Shown one piece after another: positions 1 to 8,352 of a stretch of 32,866 nt of DNA (positions are counted from its first letter, which is position 1; every line of letters begins with the position of its first letter). The notes beneath the pieces are model-generated. The model ran no database searches. It was not told the origin of the DNA and saw only the letters and a program-made list of their open reading frames with translations. The stretch covers positions 1 to 32,866 of the forward strand of contig JAKAWU010000010.1 of assembly GCA_021816965.1 (NCBI GenBank). The letters run 5' to 3'. The DNA comes from Thermoplasmata archaeon. GTDB taxonomy: Archaea > Thermoplasmatota > Thermoplasmata > Thermoplasmatales > Thermoplasmataceae. The position numbers were made by a program, and so were the translations under genes.

Positions 1-180
1 CGGAGACATTCCCAACCCCATGCTGAAGTCCTTATGGATCAATCACTGCATGGGAATTTTCATGCATGACTTTCTCATGATATTTCACAGGAGCAGTTTC
101 ATGCCTGAATCTCAATGCCTTTGTGAGGTATATAGGTTCGAATTCATCCCACGGCTTAAGTCGTGGGCTTTCTGCTCAGA
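1..180 (+). mobile_element. Probable right end of a decayed IS200/IS605-type element
   Basis: The stretch ends in a short hairpin at 148-167 (CCCACGGC-TTAA-GTCGTGGG, 8 bp with one G-T pair), preceded by GAATTCAT and followed by a pyrimidine-rich CTTTCTGCTC. Hairpins of this look are typical of the right ends of IS200/IS605 elements carrying tnpB. Upstream of it no frame is open for long, and I could not recognise a clear tnpB C-terminus in 1-140. The 68-residue ORF at 20-226 simply reads through the hairpin and is not supported as a gene. The rest of the element, if any, lies outside the window. From 180 to the tRNA at 457 I see only AT-rich sequence. Confidence 0.45.
148..167 (+). repeat. 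Hairpin with TTAA loop
   Basis: CCCACGGCTTAAGTCGTGGG folds into an 8-bp stem (one G-T wobble) with a four-base TTAA loop. It is the most compact G+C-rich hairpin in this AT-rich gap, and I read it as the subterminal structure of an IS200/IS605-type end. A transcription terminator is the alternative, but there is no clean T-tract after it. Confidence 0.55.
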
Positions 181-456
181 TGATCGTAAAATAATGAAAG
201 TTAGAGATTGCTGGATGGAAAAATAAGTTTTACAGTTTTGCCACAGATACAACATATATGATTATCTATTTTAGTCGTTATCAGATGTTATTTTTTTATT
301 AATGAAGAATGTTATACATGCTATAACTATCCTCAAATATCAGTAATTAGACGCAGGATACGGATGGAAATGATTATATTATGTAATGTTATAACACAAA
401 ACGTTTCCCTTAGAAATACTCATTATTTGGGTTTTTATGTAAGGAAATGGAAAAGA

Positions 457-529
457 GCGGGTGTGGTGTAGCCTGGTAACACGCGAGCTTGCCAAGCTCG
501 TGCCTCGGGTCCAAATCCCGGCACCCGCA
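457..529 (+). tRNA. tRNA-Gly (anticodon GCC)
   Basis: A complete cloverleaf can be folded. The acceptor stem is GCGGGTG/CACCCGC, the anticodon stem CGAGC/GCTCG encloses the loop TTGCCAA with anticodon GCC at 491-493, and the T arm contains GGTCCAAATCC. The discriminator base is A529. The CCA end is not encoded and there is no intron. A TTTTTATGT stretch at 432-440, about 21 bases upstream, is the only TATA-like candidate. Confidence 0.95.
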
Positions 530-756
530 TAGTCTAAAAAGATCGAACAGTAATTTTTTCAAATAACCGTTTTCTATTTTCTGAATTGATTTTTAATTGA
601 AATTGTATCCATAAATTTTATAAATCTACGCAATAACTGAGAGAAATTGAAACCATATTCCACAAAGGCAAAAATCATGAAAAATTTTAAAATTAGAAAA
701 GTTCCAATTCTGAATCTTTATATTGAAAGATAACATGTAACTGCAATCTGGTAAGG

Positions 757-1818
757 ATGGAATTCGAAAAATTCAAATTCATGCAATTTACGAGAGATAT
801 TTACGTAGGGCATGGAGTTATAAATAAAGCACCTGATGTAGTTAGAAAAAACCTCTTGAGGGGCAACGTTGCGATAATTACAGGCCACAACACATTCAAG
901 ATAGCAGGTAAAGAAATATCTATGCTGCTTGACGAGGCATCCATTGAAAATTCAGTTTTTATATGCGATAAGGCGGATGAGGAAAACCTGAACAGGGTAA
1001 CTAGGGAAGCAAAAGAGTATGGTGCAGGAATAGTGATTGGTGCTGGAGGTGGAAGTAAGATTGATCTTGCCAAAAAAACGGCATACAACCTTGACATACC
1101 CCTTGTAAGCATTCCTACAACACCCAGCCATGATGGAATAGCATCACCGAGAGCGTCCATAAAAAGGGGAAACTGGTCTGTTTCCGAGGAAGCTGTGATG
1201 CCGGTATCCATTATTGCTGATACATACATAATGTCCAAGGTTCCTTACAGGTATCTGAAAGCAGGAGCTGCTGACGTTATTTCTAATGAAACCGCAATAC
1301 TGGATTGGAAATTGGCAAACAGGATTAAAGGAGAAGAATTCAGCAGCAGTGCAGCTGCAATAGCTGAGTACGCTTCAAAAGAATTGGTTGAACGAGCACA
1401 TCTTATAATGCCGGAAGTTGAGGAGTCTGTATGGTTAGTAACAAAACAGATTCTTGCTTCGGGAACTTCCATGGCAATTGCGGCCTCATCAAGGCCTGCC
1501 AGTGGCAGTGAGCACCTCATAGCTCATGCTCTGGAAACCATGGCCCCTGGAACTGCAATACATGGTGAACAGGTTGCACTTGGATGCATTGTAGCCATGT
1601 TTCTGCATGGAAAGGATTGGAAATACATGGAGAATGTGTTCAAAAAAATAGGCATATCAACAAAGGCCAGCGATTATGGTATTAGGGATAATATAATGAT
1701 CGAGGCCCTGAGAACTGCCCACAGGATAAGGCCTGAGAGATTTACAATTCTTGGTGAAGTCGACCTGAGCTACCATGCTGCAGAATCTGCCCTCAGAATA
1801 ACAAATATAATAGATTAA
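757..1818 (+). CDS. egsA: sn-glycerol-1-phosphate dehydrogenase
   Basis: This cytosolic enzyme reduces dihydroxyacetone phosphate to sn-glycerol-1-phosphate with NAD(P)H, the step that sets the stereochemistry of archaeal membrane lipids. The 353-residue length is normal for the family. The nucleotide-binding loop GAGGGS is at residues 95-100, followed by the family motif PTTPSHDGIASPRAS at 120-134. Likely zinc ligands are Asp173 in GAADVISN, His253 in SEHLIAH and His269 in IHGEQ. The ATG follows GGTAAGG, a weak ribosome site. UPF0179 and GTPase genes follow 16 and then 3 bases apart on the same strand and are probably co-transcribed. Identification is firm; the cofactor preference cannot be read from the sequence. 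Confidence 0.95.
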   Translation: MEFEKFKFMQFTRDIYVGHGVINKAPDVVRKNLLRGNVAIITGHNTFKIAGKEISMLLDEASIENSVFICDKADEENLNRVTREAKEYGAGIVIGAGGGSKIDLAKKTAYNLDIPLVSIPTTPSHDGIASPRASIKRGNWSVSEEAVMPVSIIADTYIMSKVPYRYLKAGAADVISNETAILDWKLANRIKGEEFSSSAAAIAEYASKELVERAHLIMPEVEESVWLVTKQILASGTSMAIAASSRPASGSEHLIAHALETMAPGTAIHGEQVALGCIVAMFLHGKDWKYMENVFKKIGISTKASDYGIRDNIMIEALRTAHRIRPERFTILGEVDLSYHAAESALRITNIID

Positions 1819-1834
1819 AATCAGGTAGATCAAA

Positions 1835-2287
1835 ATGGCTTCAAAAGTAACACTTATAGGATTGGATCAAGCGGAAGTAGGTAATGTTTTCAGGTATGTG
1901 ACCCCTTTGCAGGTCTGTTCAGATTGCAAGGTAAAGGGCGCATGTTTTATTCTAGAAAAGGGGAAATTATACAGGGTTTCCCAGCTAAGAGAGAAAGAGC
2001 ATCCCTGCAAAGTTTTCAACCATGATAAGGTAAGGGTAGTCACAGTTGAAGAAGTACAGGAAGAGTTCATTGTGCCTTATGATAAAAGAGTCCAGGAAGG
2101 GTCCACCCTGAACATTGAAGGAATGGCGTGTGATCATATAACGTGCAGTTTCATCGAGAAATGCAATCTTCTGCACAATAAGGATGATCTTAAGATAAAG
2201 ATATCAAAAATAGAGAGAAAAGCAGAGTGCCCAAAGAATTATGACATGAGGATCATAAGCGGTACATACGCTACGGGGAAAAAGTAG
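1835..2287 (+). CDS. UPF0179 family Cys-rich protein
   Basis: A 150-residue protein of the archaeal family UPF0179, whose function is not known to me. It has a pattern of seven cysteines: CSDCxxxxxC at residues 28-37, one near 58, a CxxxxCxxxxxC group near 99-110 and one near 131. That pattern suggests bound metal, possibly zinc or an Fe-S cluster (inference). There is no signal peptide or membrane segment, so it is cytosolic. It sits between egsA and a TGS-domain GTPase with very short gaps, so it is likely translated from the same message. Family assignment rests on overall resemblance, including the N-terminal VTLIGxxQAxVGxxF pattern. Confidence 0.8.
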   Translation: MASKVTLIGLDQAEVGNVFRYVTPLQVCSDCKVKGACFILEKGKLYRVSQLREKEHPCKVFNHDKVRVVTVEEVQEEFIVPYDKRVQEGSTLNIEGMACDHITCSFIEKCNLLHNKDDLKIKISKIERKAECPKNYDMRIISGTYATGKK

Positions 2288-2290
2288 GAA

Positions 2291-3439
2291 ATGGATGTTG
2301 TTATTGGTATAGCTGGAAAACCAAATGCCGGCAAATCAACTCTCTTTTCTGCCATGACAGGCACCATGGTTGCTATAGGGGACTACCAATTCACCACGAC
2401 TGAAACAAACAAAGGTGTTGCATATATAGTATCCAAATGCCCTCATACTGAAATAAATAAAGAATGCAACCCAAGAAGGGGGAGATGTTTTTCCGGAATC
2501 AGGTATATTCCCATTGAAATTCTGGATATTCCGGGACTCATTGAAGGTTCTGGAAATGGGAAAGGAATGGGTAACAAATTCATGGATTCCATAAGAGGTG
2601 CATCTGCCATGATTAACCTCATAAGCCCTGTTTCTGACGGCAAGGAAATGTTATCTGCTCAGGAAATAGAGCAAGGTGCGAAAGAGGTTGAAACTGAAAT
2701 CATTTACTGGTTTTCATCAAGGCTTGGATCAGAATGGGACAAATTCTGCAGGAAGGTTTCACATATGCAGGGGCCAATTGAAGAGAAACTTCTCCATAAG
2801 GTTGGTTTTTTTGGGATAGGACTGGATGAAATAAAGAAAATTCTGAATTCTGGCAACTTCCCTGAGAATTTATCTGCATGGAATGATGAGAACATGGAAA
2901 ACTTCTCCAGAATTGCAATGACTGTGATCAGGCCTATAAGACGAATTGTGAATAAAGGTGACCTGCTTGAGAAAACTGAAGAATTTAGGGCAAAAAACAT
3001 GAGTGTGATATCTGCAGATTATGAACTTTCTATTCAGAGAGCATACTCAGCAGGAATAATAAGTGATATGGAAAGTTTGGCACCGACAGATAAAGCAACT
3101 CAAAAACAGGTGGATGCGCTGGAGAAGATAAGATCAGATTTTCATACAGGAAAAATAGACAGAATCCAGAAGATTCTTACTGATATGATAAAGGTTCAAA
3201 TGGAAAATATTGTAGTCTATCCCGTTTATGATGAGTCTAAGTGGTGTGACAAGGACGGAAAAGTTCTTCCTGACGCATTCATAATGAAAAACACTGACAC
3301 TGCACTTGATCTTGCATTTGCAGTTCATACAGAAATAGGACAGGGCTTTATCCGTGCAATAAATGGCAGAAACAGGATGATTCTGGGAAAAAACTATGAG
3401 ATGAAAGATTCGGACGTCATAAGAATCATATCAAAATAG
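2291..3439 (+). CDS. Obg/YchF-type GTP-binding protein with TGS domain
   Basis: A P-loop GTPase of the archaeal HSR1/YchF-related group, probably acting on ribosomes or RNA. Visible GTPase motifs are Walker A GKPNAGKST (residues 9-17), G3 DIPGL (79-83), a G4 motif NKGD (221-224) and a G5-like SAD (241-243). A C-terminal TGS domain occupies roughly 295-382 and contains LDLAFAVHTEIGQGF. The G4 motif is the canonical NKxD of GTP binders rather than the ATP-favouring NxxE of bacterial YchF/OLA1. At 382 residues it is full length. It starts 3 bases after the UPF0179 stop and ends 11 bases from the convergent uracil-DNA glycosylase gene. Confidence 0.88.
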   Translation: MDVVIGIAGKPNAGKSTLFSAMTGTMVAIGDYQFTTTETNKGVAYIVSKCPHTEINKECNPRRGRCFSGIRYIPIEILDIPGLIEGSGNGKGMGNKFMDSIRGASAMINLISPVSDGKEMLSAQEIEQGAKEVETEIIYWFSSRLGSEWDKFCRKVSHMQGPIEEKLLHKVGFFGIGLDEIKKILNSGNFPENLSAWNDENMENFSRIAMTVIRPIRRIVNKGDLLEKTEEFRAKNMSVISADYELSIQRAYSAGIISDMESLAPTDKATQKQVDALEKIRSDFHTGKIDRIQKILTDMIKVQMENIVVYPVYDESKWCDKDGKVLPDAFIMKNTDTALDLAFAVHTEIGQGFIRAINGRNRMILGKNYEMKDSDVIRIISK

Positions 3440-3450
3440 TGATTTTAAAT

Positions 3451-4113
3451 TTAAGAAATTACTTTCCTCAGTGTTTCAATAAATTCCTCCCTTGTTATTC
3501 TACCGGTGTTAACATTTCTTGGGCTTGGATGAAAAAGGCAGAATATTCTTTTTCCCCCTATTTCATAAGAAGCATTGTTTTTAAATTTGGCACCCTTCAC
3601 ATCAATATTCTTCCACTTAAAATATGAAATGATTGAATTGAAGGCCAATCCCCCTAGAATCACTATTTTCTCAAGGTTGGGCATGAGATCTATTTCCCTG
3701 TATAAAAAAGGGAGACAATTCCGAATCTCATCACTCTCAGGTCTGTTGTCAGGAGGCACACATTTAACTGCCAACGTTATGAATGAATCGTTATATTCGA
3801 GGCCATCATCACTGCTTACTGAATATGGTATGCTTGTCAATCCAACCTCATGCAGGCATGATATGAGGAACTCAGAACTCTTATCCCCTGTGAATACCCT
3901 GCCTGTTCTGTTAGCTCCTGAAGCAGCAGGTGCCAGTCCAATGATCAGGATTTTCCCATCAATGTCTCCATATCCAGATACGGGTTTTCGCCAGAAAACC
4001 TCTGTTGAATACCTTTTTGAATCCTTCAGGACGTTATTCCTGAAATCAACAAGCCTTGAGCATTTATTGCAGGAGTGAATCTCTTCCTTCAGCTTTTGTA
4101 ATTCAGTATTCAT
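3451..4113 (-). CDS. Family 5 uracil-DNA glycosylase (UDGb)
   Basis: A DNA-repair glycosylase that removes uracil, and in family 5 also other deaminated purines, to start base excision repair. Motif A, GLAPAASGANRTGR, spans residues 59-72; as in family 5 it lacks the polar catalytic Asp/Asn of other UDGs. Motif B is HPSPRNVNTGR at 195-205. Four cysteines at 15, 18, 118 and 133 match the 4Fe-4S ligands of family 4/5 enzymes. Length of 220 residues is normal. It is convergent with the GTPase gene and lies 47 bases downstream of the acyl-CoA synthetase stop, so it may be read from its own promoter or by read-through. Confidence 0.9.
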   Translation of the reverse strand: MNTELQKLKEEIHSCNKCSRLVDFRNNVLKDSKRYSTEVFWRKPVSGYGDIDGKILIIGLAPAASGANRTGRVFTGDKSSEFLISCLHEVGLTSIPYSVSSDDGLEYNDSFITLAVKCVPPDNRPESDEIRNCLPFLYREIDLMPNLEKIVILGGLAFNSIISYFKWKNIDVKGAKFKNNASYEIGGKRIFCLFHPSPRNVNTGRITREEFIETLRKVIS

Positions 4114-4160
4114 AGATCTACCTCACATTATGCTTACATTGATAAGAAACTATGCACATT

Positions 4161-5840
4161 TCACTGTTGCATTACCATGTCTCTAAGTGATTTTTTGATT
4201 ATTTTCCCGAGCGCATTCTTTGGAAGAAATTCAACAAATTCTATTGAATTTGGAATCTTATATTCTGCAAGGTATCTATTGCATTGCATAATTATTTCAT
4301 TTTCCGTAACCCTGAGCCCTTTCTTCACCACAATAAAAGCTTTTATGAACTCAATATCATTCTTCTTGTATCCGATTACAGCAACTTCCTCAACATTCTT
4401 GTTCCCCATTATGACTTTTTCAATCTCAGCAGGAGATACCACAAATCCTTTGGATAAAAAAACATCGTTCTTCCTGCCAAGAATGTATATAAACCCATCA
4501 TTGTCAATGCTTGCAATGTCCCCTGTGTACAGCCAACCTTCTTTCAAAACCCTGGCAGAATCTGTCGGGTTATTGCGAAACCCTGCCATGATCTGTGGGC
4601 CTGAGACTATCAGTTCACCAGTCTCACCTAATGGTACAGGAATTTTTCCTGTTTTCATGTCAACAATTTTGACATAAGTATTTGGAAGAGGCATACCAGC
4701 TGAATTCTCCTTCAGGATATTATAACCAATCGGCATGTAAGAAATGGTGGAAGCTGCTTCCGTCAGACCATAACCTTCAAGGATTTCTGTTTTTTTGATT
4801 CCTGATGAATTGGTTTCAACAAGATCAGATGAGGATAAATTACTGGATACGAGTGAAGAAACAGATCCAATTGTAGGTTCACGTACATTTATGGCCTCAA
4901 ACATTTCTTTATGCATATAGGGGTTGCTGGAAAAAATCACGTTAGATTCCTTTGATATGGTTGTCACTGCGGCAAGTGTATCATCGTGATTTCCCATTAT
5001 GACAATTTTAGCCCCAAGGAGGAATGGCAGAAGAATTCCATGCACGATTCCGTATGCATGAAAAAATGGGGCCCCTGAAATCATTGTGAGGGAATCTTTT
5101 TGAACAGGTGCTGCCCACTCCTTCATCTGATATGCATTTGAAACCAGATTCATGTGCGTTAAAATAACCCCCATTGGTGTGCTTGTTAATCCAGATGTGA
5201 AACATATTACTGCTGTTGTCTTTTCTGAATCAAATTGCTCTTCATCACGTGCTTGAATTACAACTCTTGCTTCGGACATATAATGAATGTTTTCATTCTG
5301 ATTCCTGGTTTCAATCAACCCGGAAACTTTTCTTACCATACTTGATAATACGTTGTCTGTCATATAGGATTCATGTTCAACAATGATTAATTTTTTCAGA
5401 TCTGTATATAAAATATTCAATATTCTTGGAACAATATCTTCCATTACAATCAAGGTGCTCGATGATGTCTCCCTAATTCTCTCCCTTAATTCGTGTTCTG
5501 TAAGCAAAATATTCATGGGAACTACAGTGGCCCCTAATTTAAGAACTGCAAAAAATGCAATGGGAAACTGGACAGAATTGGGGAGGAGTATTCCTACGAA
5601 ACTTCCCTTCCTTACACCCATTTCGTATAGAAATGCTGAAAATTGATCTATTTCCCTTAATGTGTCTGCGTAAGAGAATTTTTTACCGTTATTAATAATT
5701 GCAGTTTTGTTGCTGTTGATTTCGACTGATGATTTAAAGAGAGAGTATAGTGACATTTGTGGAATATTGATTGTGCGTCGCATGAACCCGGGATAATTTC
5801 TTTCCCAAATGTTCTCGAGATTGTTGTCCTTTTCTATCAC
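4161..5840 (-). CDS. AMP-forming acyl-CoA synthetase (GTG start)
   Basis: An ANL-superfamily adenylating enzyme, most like medium/long-chain acyl-CoA ligases; it would convert a carboxylic acid, ATP and CoA to the acyl-CoA. Order of motifs: P-loop-like FTSGLTSTPMGV (214-225), EGYGLTEAAS (about 353), YTGDIASIDNDGFIYILGRKND with the adenylate-binding Asp and hinge (about 437), and the C-terminal catalytic lysine in NALGKIIKKSL (about 547). The P-loop is degenerate: the usual PKGV reads PMGV. The GTG start is preferred over ATG at 5783 because the family N-terminal WxxxYP...SLYxLF block begins before that ATG and GGGAG lies 8-10 bases upstream. The substrate cannot be predicted. Confidence 0.88.
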   Translation of the reverse strand: MIEKDNNLENIWERNYPGFMRRTINIPQMSLYSLFKSSVEINSNKTAIINNGKKFSYADTLREIDQFSAFLYEMGVRKGSFVGILLPNSVQFPIAFFAVLKLGATVVPMNILLTEHELRERIRETSSSTLIVMEDIVPRILNILYTDLKKLIIVEHESYMTDNVLSSMVRKVSGLIETRNQNENIHYMSEARVVIQARDEEQFDSEKTTAVICFTSGLTSTPMGVILTHMNLVSNAYQMKEWAAPVQKDSLTMISGAPFFHAYGIVHGILLPFLLGAKIVIMGNHDDTLAAVTTISKESNVIFSSNPYMHKEMFEAINVREPTIGSVSSLVSSNLSSSDLVETNSSGIKKTEILEGYGLTEAASTISYMPIGYNILKENSAGMPLPNTYVKIVDMKTGKIPVPLGETGELIVSGPQIMAGFRNNPTDSARVLKEGWLYTGDIASIDNDGFIYILGRKNDVFLSKGFVVSPAEIEKVIMGNKNVEEVAVIGYKKNDIEFIKAFIVVKKGLRVTENEIIMQCNRYLAEYKIPNSIEFVEFLPKNALGKIIKKSLRDMVMQQ

Positions 5841-5910
5841 GAATGTTTCTCCCTTGAAAGTTAATCACGTATTCTATTGTCTTTTCATTAAATTACCATA
5901 TAAACAATAT

Positions 5911-5930
5911 ATTTAGATTTTTGTCTAAAT
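5911..5930. promoter_or_regulatory. Inverted repeat upstream of acyl-CoA synthetase
   Basis: ATTTAGA-TTTTTG-TCTAAAT is a 7-bp perfect inverted repeat with a 6-base spacer. It lies just upstream of a TATA-like TTTATATGG (minus strand, about 5896-5904) that would serve the acyl-CoA synthetase gene. Its position fits an operator for a dimeric regulator, but chance is possible in such AT-rich DNA. Confidence 0.35.
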
Positions 5931-6028
5931 TAATTCAATTTGTGTAATTATTGTTTGAAATTTAATATATTGTATATATCTTATTTTTATCTAAGACCCA
6001 CTGAATTTGACTTTATCCTGAAAAAAAA

Positions 6029-7390
6029 TCAGGTGGTTATGGAATCCGTACCTGAATTTGCAGTCTCTTTGGATAGAAAGATTCCAATAGCCATTACAGC
6101 AATACCAATAATGACAAAGGATAACCAAAGTTCCAGGAGAAATGCAATGCTTGTACTTTTATTCCATATATACCATAAATATGTAATGAGTGTCAATGCA
6201 AAGCTTGCTGGTAGAGCGGCAAAGTTATAAACGGTTCCAACTGCTGTAGTTCTGTGTGCTTTGTTGAAAGTCTCTGTAAGGAATGCAGGAATCGAAGAGA
6301 AGATTGCAGCTTCGAAGAATGCAATAATTGAAAAAGCTACAACTGCCATTAGGTTGGAAACAGGCGTCAGAAGATAAGCAGGGATAAATGCTATGAAAAA
6401 TAAAACTGTGAAGACACTGAGCGAAAGTTTCCTCCTGAACAGATAGAAACCTGCAAAGCCACCTATCCATACTCCCGCAAGAGATACGAGATTTATGTAT
6501 GCATTTTGAATACTCATTTTTGCAATTAATGCACTCGAATTCAGTGTTGGATATGATATGTGATCAAACATGATTAAAAGTGTCGGGAAAAAGCTGAAGG
6601 TTATTATATTTATGAAAAGTAGTCCTGATAGAATGAGGAAAGTTGCAAAATATTCTCTTAACTGCCCGATTATACCGAACAGGGGGACTTTTTCCAGTTT
6701 CCCCTCTTTCTGCATATTCTTGAATACCTCTGTTTCACTGGTGAACAGCCTTATTACCAGGGCAGCAAGGGCAGGTATTATTGTTGTTAGATACATGTAT
6801 CTCCAAGCCAAATCAGCTGATATGTGAAATGGCCCCTCAATCAAATAAATAACAAGAGATATAAGGAAAAATCCAACTCCGTATCCACTCTGCACGAATG
6901 ATCCTACGAAGAGCCTGCTTTTCTGTGGAACATTTTCCATTGAAAGTGCTGCACCTCCTGCATATTCGGCACCAGCGAATATTCCAACCATGAAAAGCAA
7001 TATGTAAAGTAGTACAGGTGCAATAAATCCAACTTGGGAATATACCGGAAGAAAGGCTATTGCAAAAGAGAAGATTGAAAAACCTATAATAGAATATACA
7101 AGCATAGTCCGGCGTCCATATCTGTCTCCCAGGAAATTGCCTAAAGTAATTGATCCGACTATTCTTGCAACTGCTCCAAATGGAAGGCCTAGAAATATTG
7201 CAACTAGAGAGAGACTACCAAAAGAATTTGGAAAAAATTGTGTAGACAAGGTACTTGCTACGAGTAGATAACCTATTGAAACATAGCCATCCATTAACCA
7301 TCCTGAAAAAGCTCCAAACACAGGAATGATAGAAGTCTTGCTCACAACATGTTCAGTGGAATTACTTTCCGTCGCGTTTAAATCATTCAC
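6029..7390 (-). CDS. MFS transporter, metabolite:proton symporter type
   Basis: A 453-residue integral membrane protein with about 12 hydrophobic segments. The major-facilitator signature between TM2 and TM3 is visible as GNFLGDRYGRRTMLV. The region GIFAGAEYAGGAALSMENVP, with an acidic residue in TM4, resembles the metabolite:H+ symporter/sugar transporter branch. The start is GTG at 7390; a TATA-like ATATTAAATA at 7411-7420 is centred about 25 bases upstream, which fits a leaderless message. The gene is followed by the acyl-CoA synthetase gene 188 bases downstream on the same strand, so the pair might take up and activate a carboxylic acid (inference only). Confidence 0.88.
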   Translation of the reverse strand: MNDLNATESNSTEHVVSKTSIIPVFGAFSGWLMDGYVSIGYLLVASTLSTQFFPNSFGSLSLVAIFLGLPFGAVARIVGSITLGNFLGDRYGRRTMLVYSIIGFSIFSFAIAFLPVYSQVGFIAPVLLYILLFMVGIFAGAEYAGGAALSMENVPQKSRLFVGSFVQSGYGVGFFLISLVIYLIEGPFHISADLAWRYMYLTTIIPALAALVIRLFTSETEVFKNMQKEGKLEKVPLFGIIGQLREYFATFLILSGLLFINIITFSFFPTLLIMFDHISYPTLNSSALIAKMSIQNAYINLVSLAGVWIGGFAGFYLFRRKLSLSVFTVLFFIAFIPAYLLTPVSNLMAVVAFSIIAFFEAAIFSSIPAFLTETFNKAHRTTAVGTVYNFAALPASFALTLITYLWYIWNKSTSIAFLLELWLSFVIIGIAVMAIGIFLSKETANSGTDSITT

Positions 7391-7735
7391 GGGACGTAAT
7401 ATTTATTCAATATTTAATATGACTACATCTTTTTATACATTCAGGAAAATAGTTCAAACATTTGTGAGTAGGAATCCCCTTCCCGGTCAAGAGGTCTTCT
7501 TGCTCACATCTGTTAAGCTGGGAAAAATTATTTTCTTTCTGTTGAAATTACAATTTCCTCTTTCAGACAGAACTGAGAGGAAACGCGTATTGGTTAATAG
7601 ATTGCCTCCATCCATAAAATCAAATTGCTTAACATGAAGGATAGAATACATTCAGACTGCGAAAATTAAAACCTGTGGAGATGCCGCAAACAATCTTTGA
7701 AGTGAGAAGATTCCACTGAAAACAGAGAGTGGAGG
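7391..7735. other. Non-coding gap with MFS promoter and a short hairpin
   Basis: This 345-base gap holds the likely minus-strand promoter of the MFS gene (ATATTAAATA, 7411-7420). A hairpin lies at 7559-7580: TCTTTCAG-ACAGAA-CTGAGAGG, 8 bp including two G-T pairs. The ORF track shows a 103-residue frame here on the plus strand, but it starts inside the MFS gene on the opposite strand and shows no recognisable domain, so I do not call it. Confidence 0.5.
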
Positions 7736-8032
7736 TCACATGAATTTGAGCCAGAGCATCACCGGGTCATCCTCTCCTTCCAGTTGAGTTACAGTTTCAC
7801 CCAGTGAACTTATGGTTCTAAATGTTGTGAAGAATATTTTATCATCTTCCCTGAACCCTGTCATTATGTGCTCTACGGGTTGTCCGTCTGGAAGATGTGC
7901 AAGTGCTTCAGGCATCTCGGGGCTGAAATGAAGCTCAATTGTATTATCCTCATTTTCATGGAGAGAATATGACCTGTTTATAAGTATATATTCCTTCAAT
8001 TTCTCATATTCAACCCATGGTTTGTTGTTCAT
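7736..8032 (-). CDS. Small acidic hypothetical protein
   Basis: A 98-residue soluble protein I do not recognise. It is rich in acidic residues and aromatics, with the stretch LHFSPEMPEALAHLPDGQPVEHIMTGF in the middle, and ends with LWLKFM. It has no cysteines, signal peptide or membrane segment. A TATA-like TTTAAAATATG is centred about 23 bases before the ATG, which supports a real leaderless gene. Neighbours are an MFS transporter gene downstream and deoxyhypusine synthase upstream on the same strand, separated by gaps of over 300 bases, so context gives no function. Confidence 0.65.
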   Translation of the reverse strand: MNNKPWVEYEKLKEYILINRSYSLHENEDNTIELHFSPEMPEALAHLPDGQPVEHIMTGFREDDKIFFTTFRTISSLGETVTQLEGEDDPVMLWLKFM

Positions 8033-8113
8033 ATGCTTAAATTACAGCATATTTTAAATCCCTTTGCCTTGAAATTATGATTCCTCATTTGTAATTATTG
8101 ATTCTATCTGGTA

Positions 8114-8308
8114 TCATTTCCATCCTGAAATAGCTGGAGCTCCCTGCTTCATATAGTTATAACTCGCGGGCCTCTTTTTGGATGAGCTGTAGCAGTAGCA
8201 CTTTCCAATGGCGTCAAATTGGGGATGCTCTTCCCTACTTAATATTACAATGTTGCATTTGTTAATTGCTGAATGCATACCCGTATCCATCATAAGGCCA
8301 CGATTCAC
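8114..8308 (-). pseudogene. Possible C-terminal relic of a tnpB-like gene
   Basis: This 64-codon frame in the 320-base gap between the orphan gene and deoxyhypusine synthase ends in NYMKQGAPAISGWK. That ending resembles the KQEAPxF..G tail of IS200/IS605 TnpB proteins. No zinc-ribbon or RuvC motif precedes it, and no promoter or SD is evident. The call is a weak motif resemblance; a chance ORF is the alternative. I see nothing else in 8033-8352 apart from the orphan gene's TATA box near 8050-8060. Confidence 0.22.
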
Positions 8309-8352
8309 AGAGATGGATGATAATTTTTAAATTGATTATTTTTACGTAAATA

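Noticed and set aside
20-226. 68-residue ORF at the window start
   Set aside because: It reads straight through the IS-type hairpin (FIPRLKSW), has no recognisable domain and no promoter or SD.
7559-7580. Hairpin TCTTTCAG-ACAGAA-CTGAGAGG as an intrinsic terminator
   Set aside because: No T-tract follows on either strand and two of eight pairs are G-T, so function is unsupported.
7326-7637. 103-residue plus-strand ORF
   Set aside because: It begins inside the minus-strand MFS gene and extends into the gap; no domain and no start signals.
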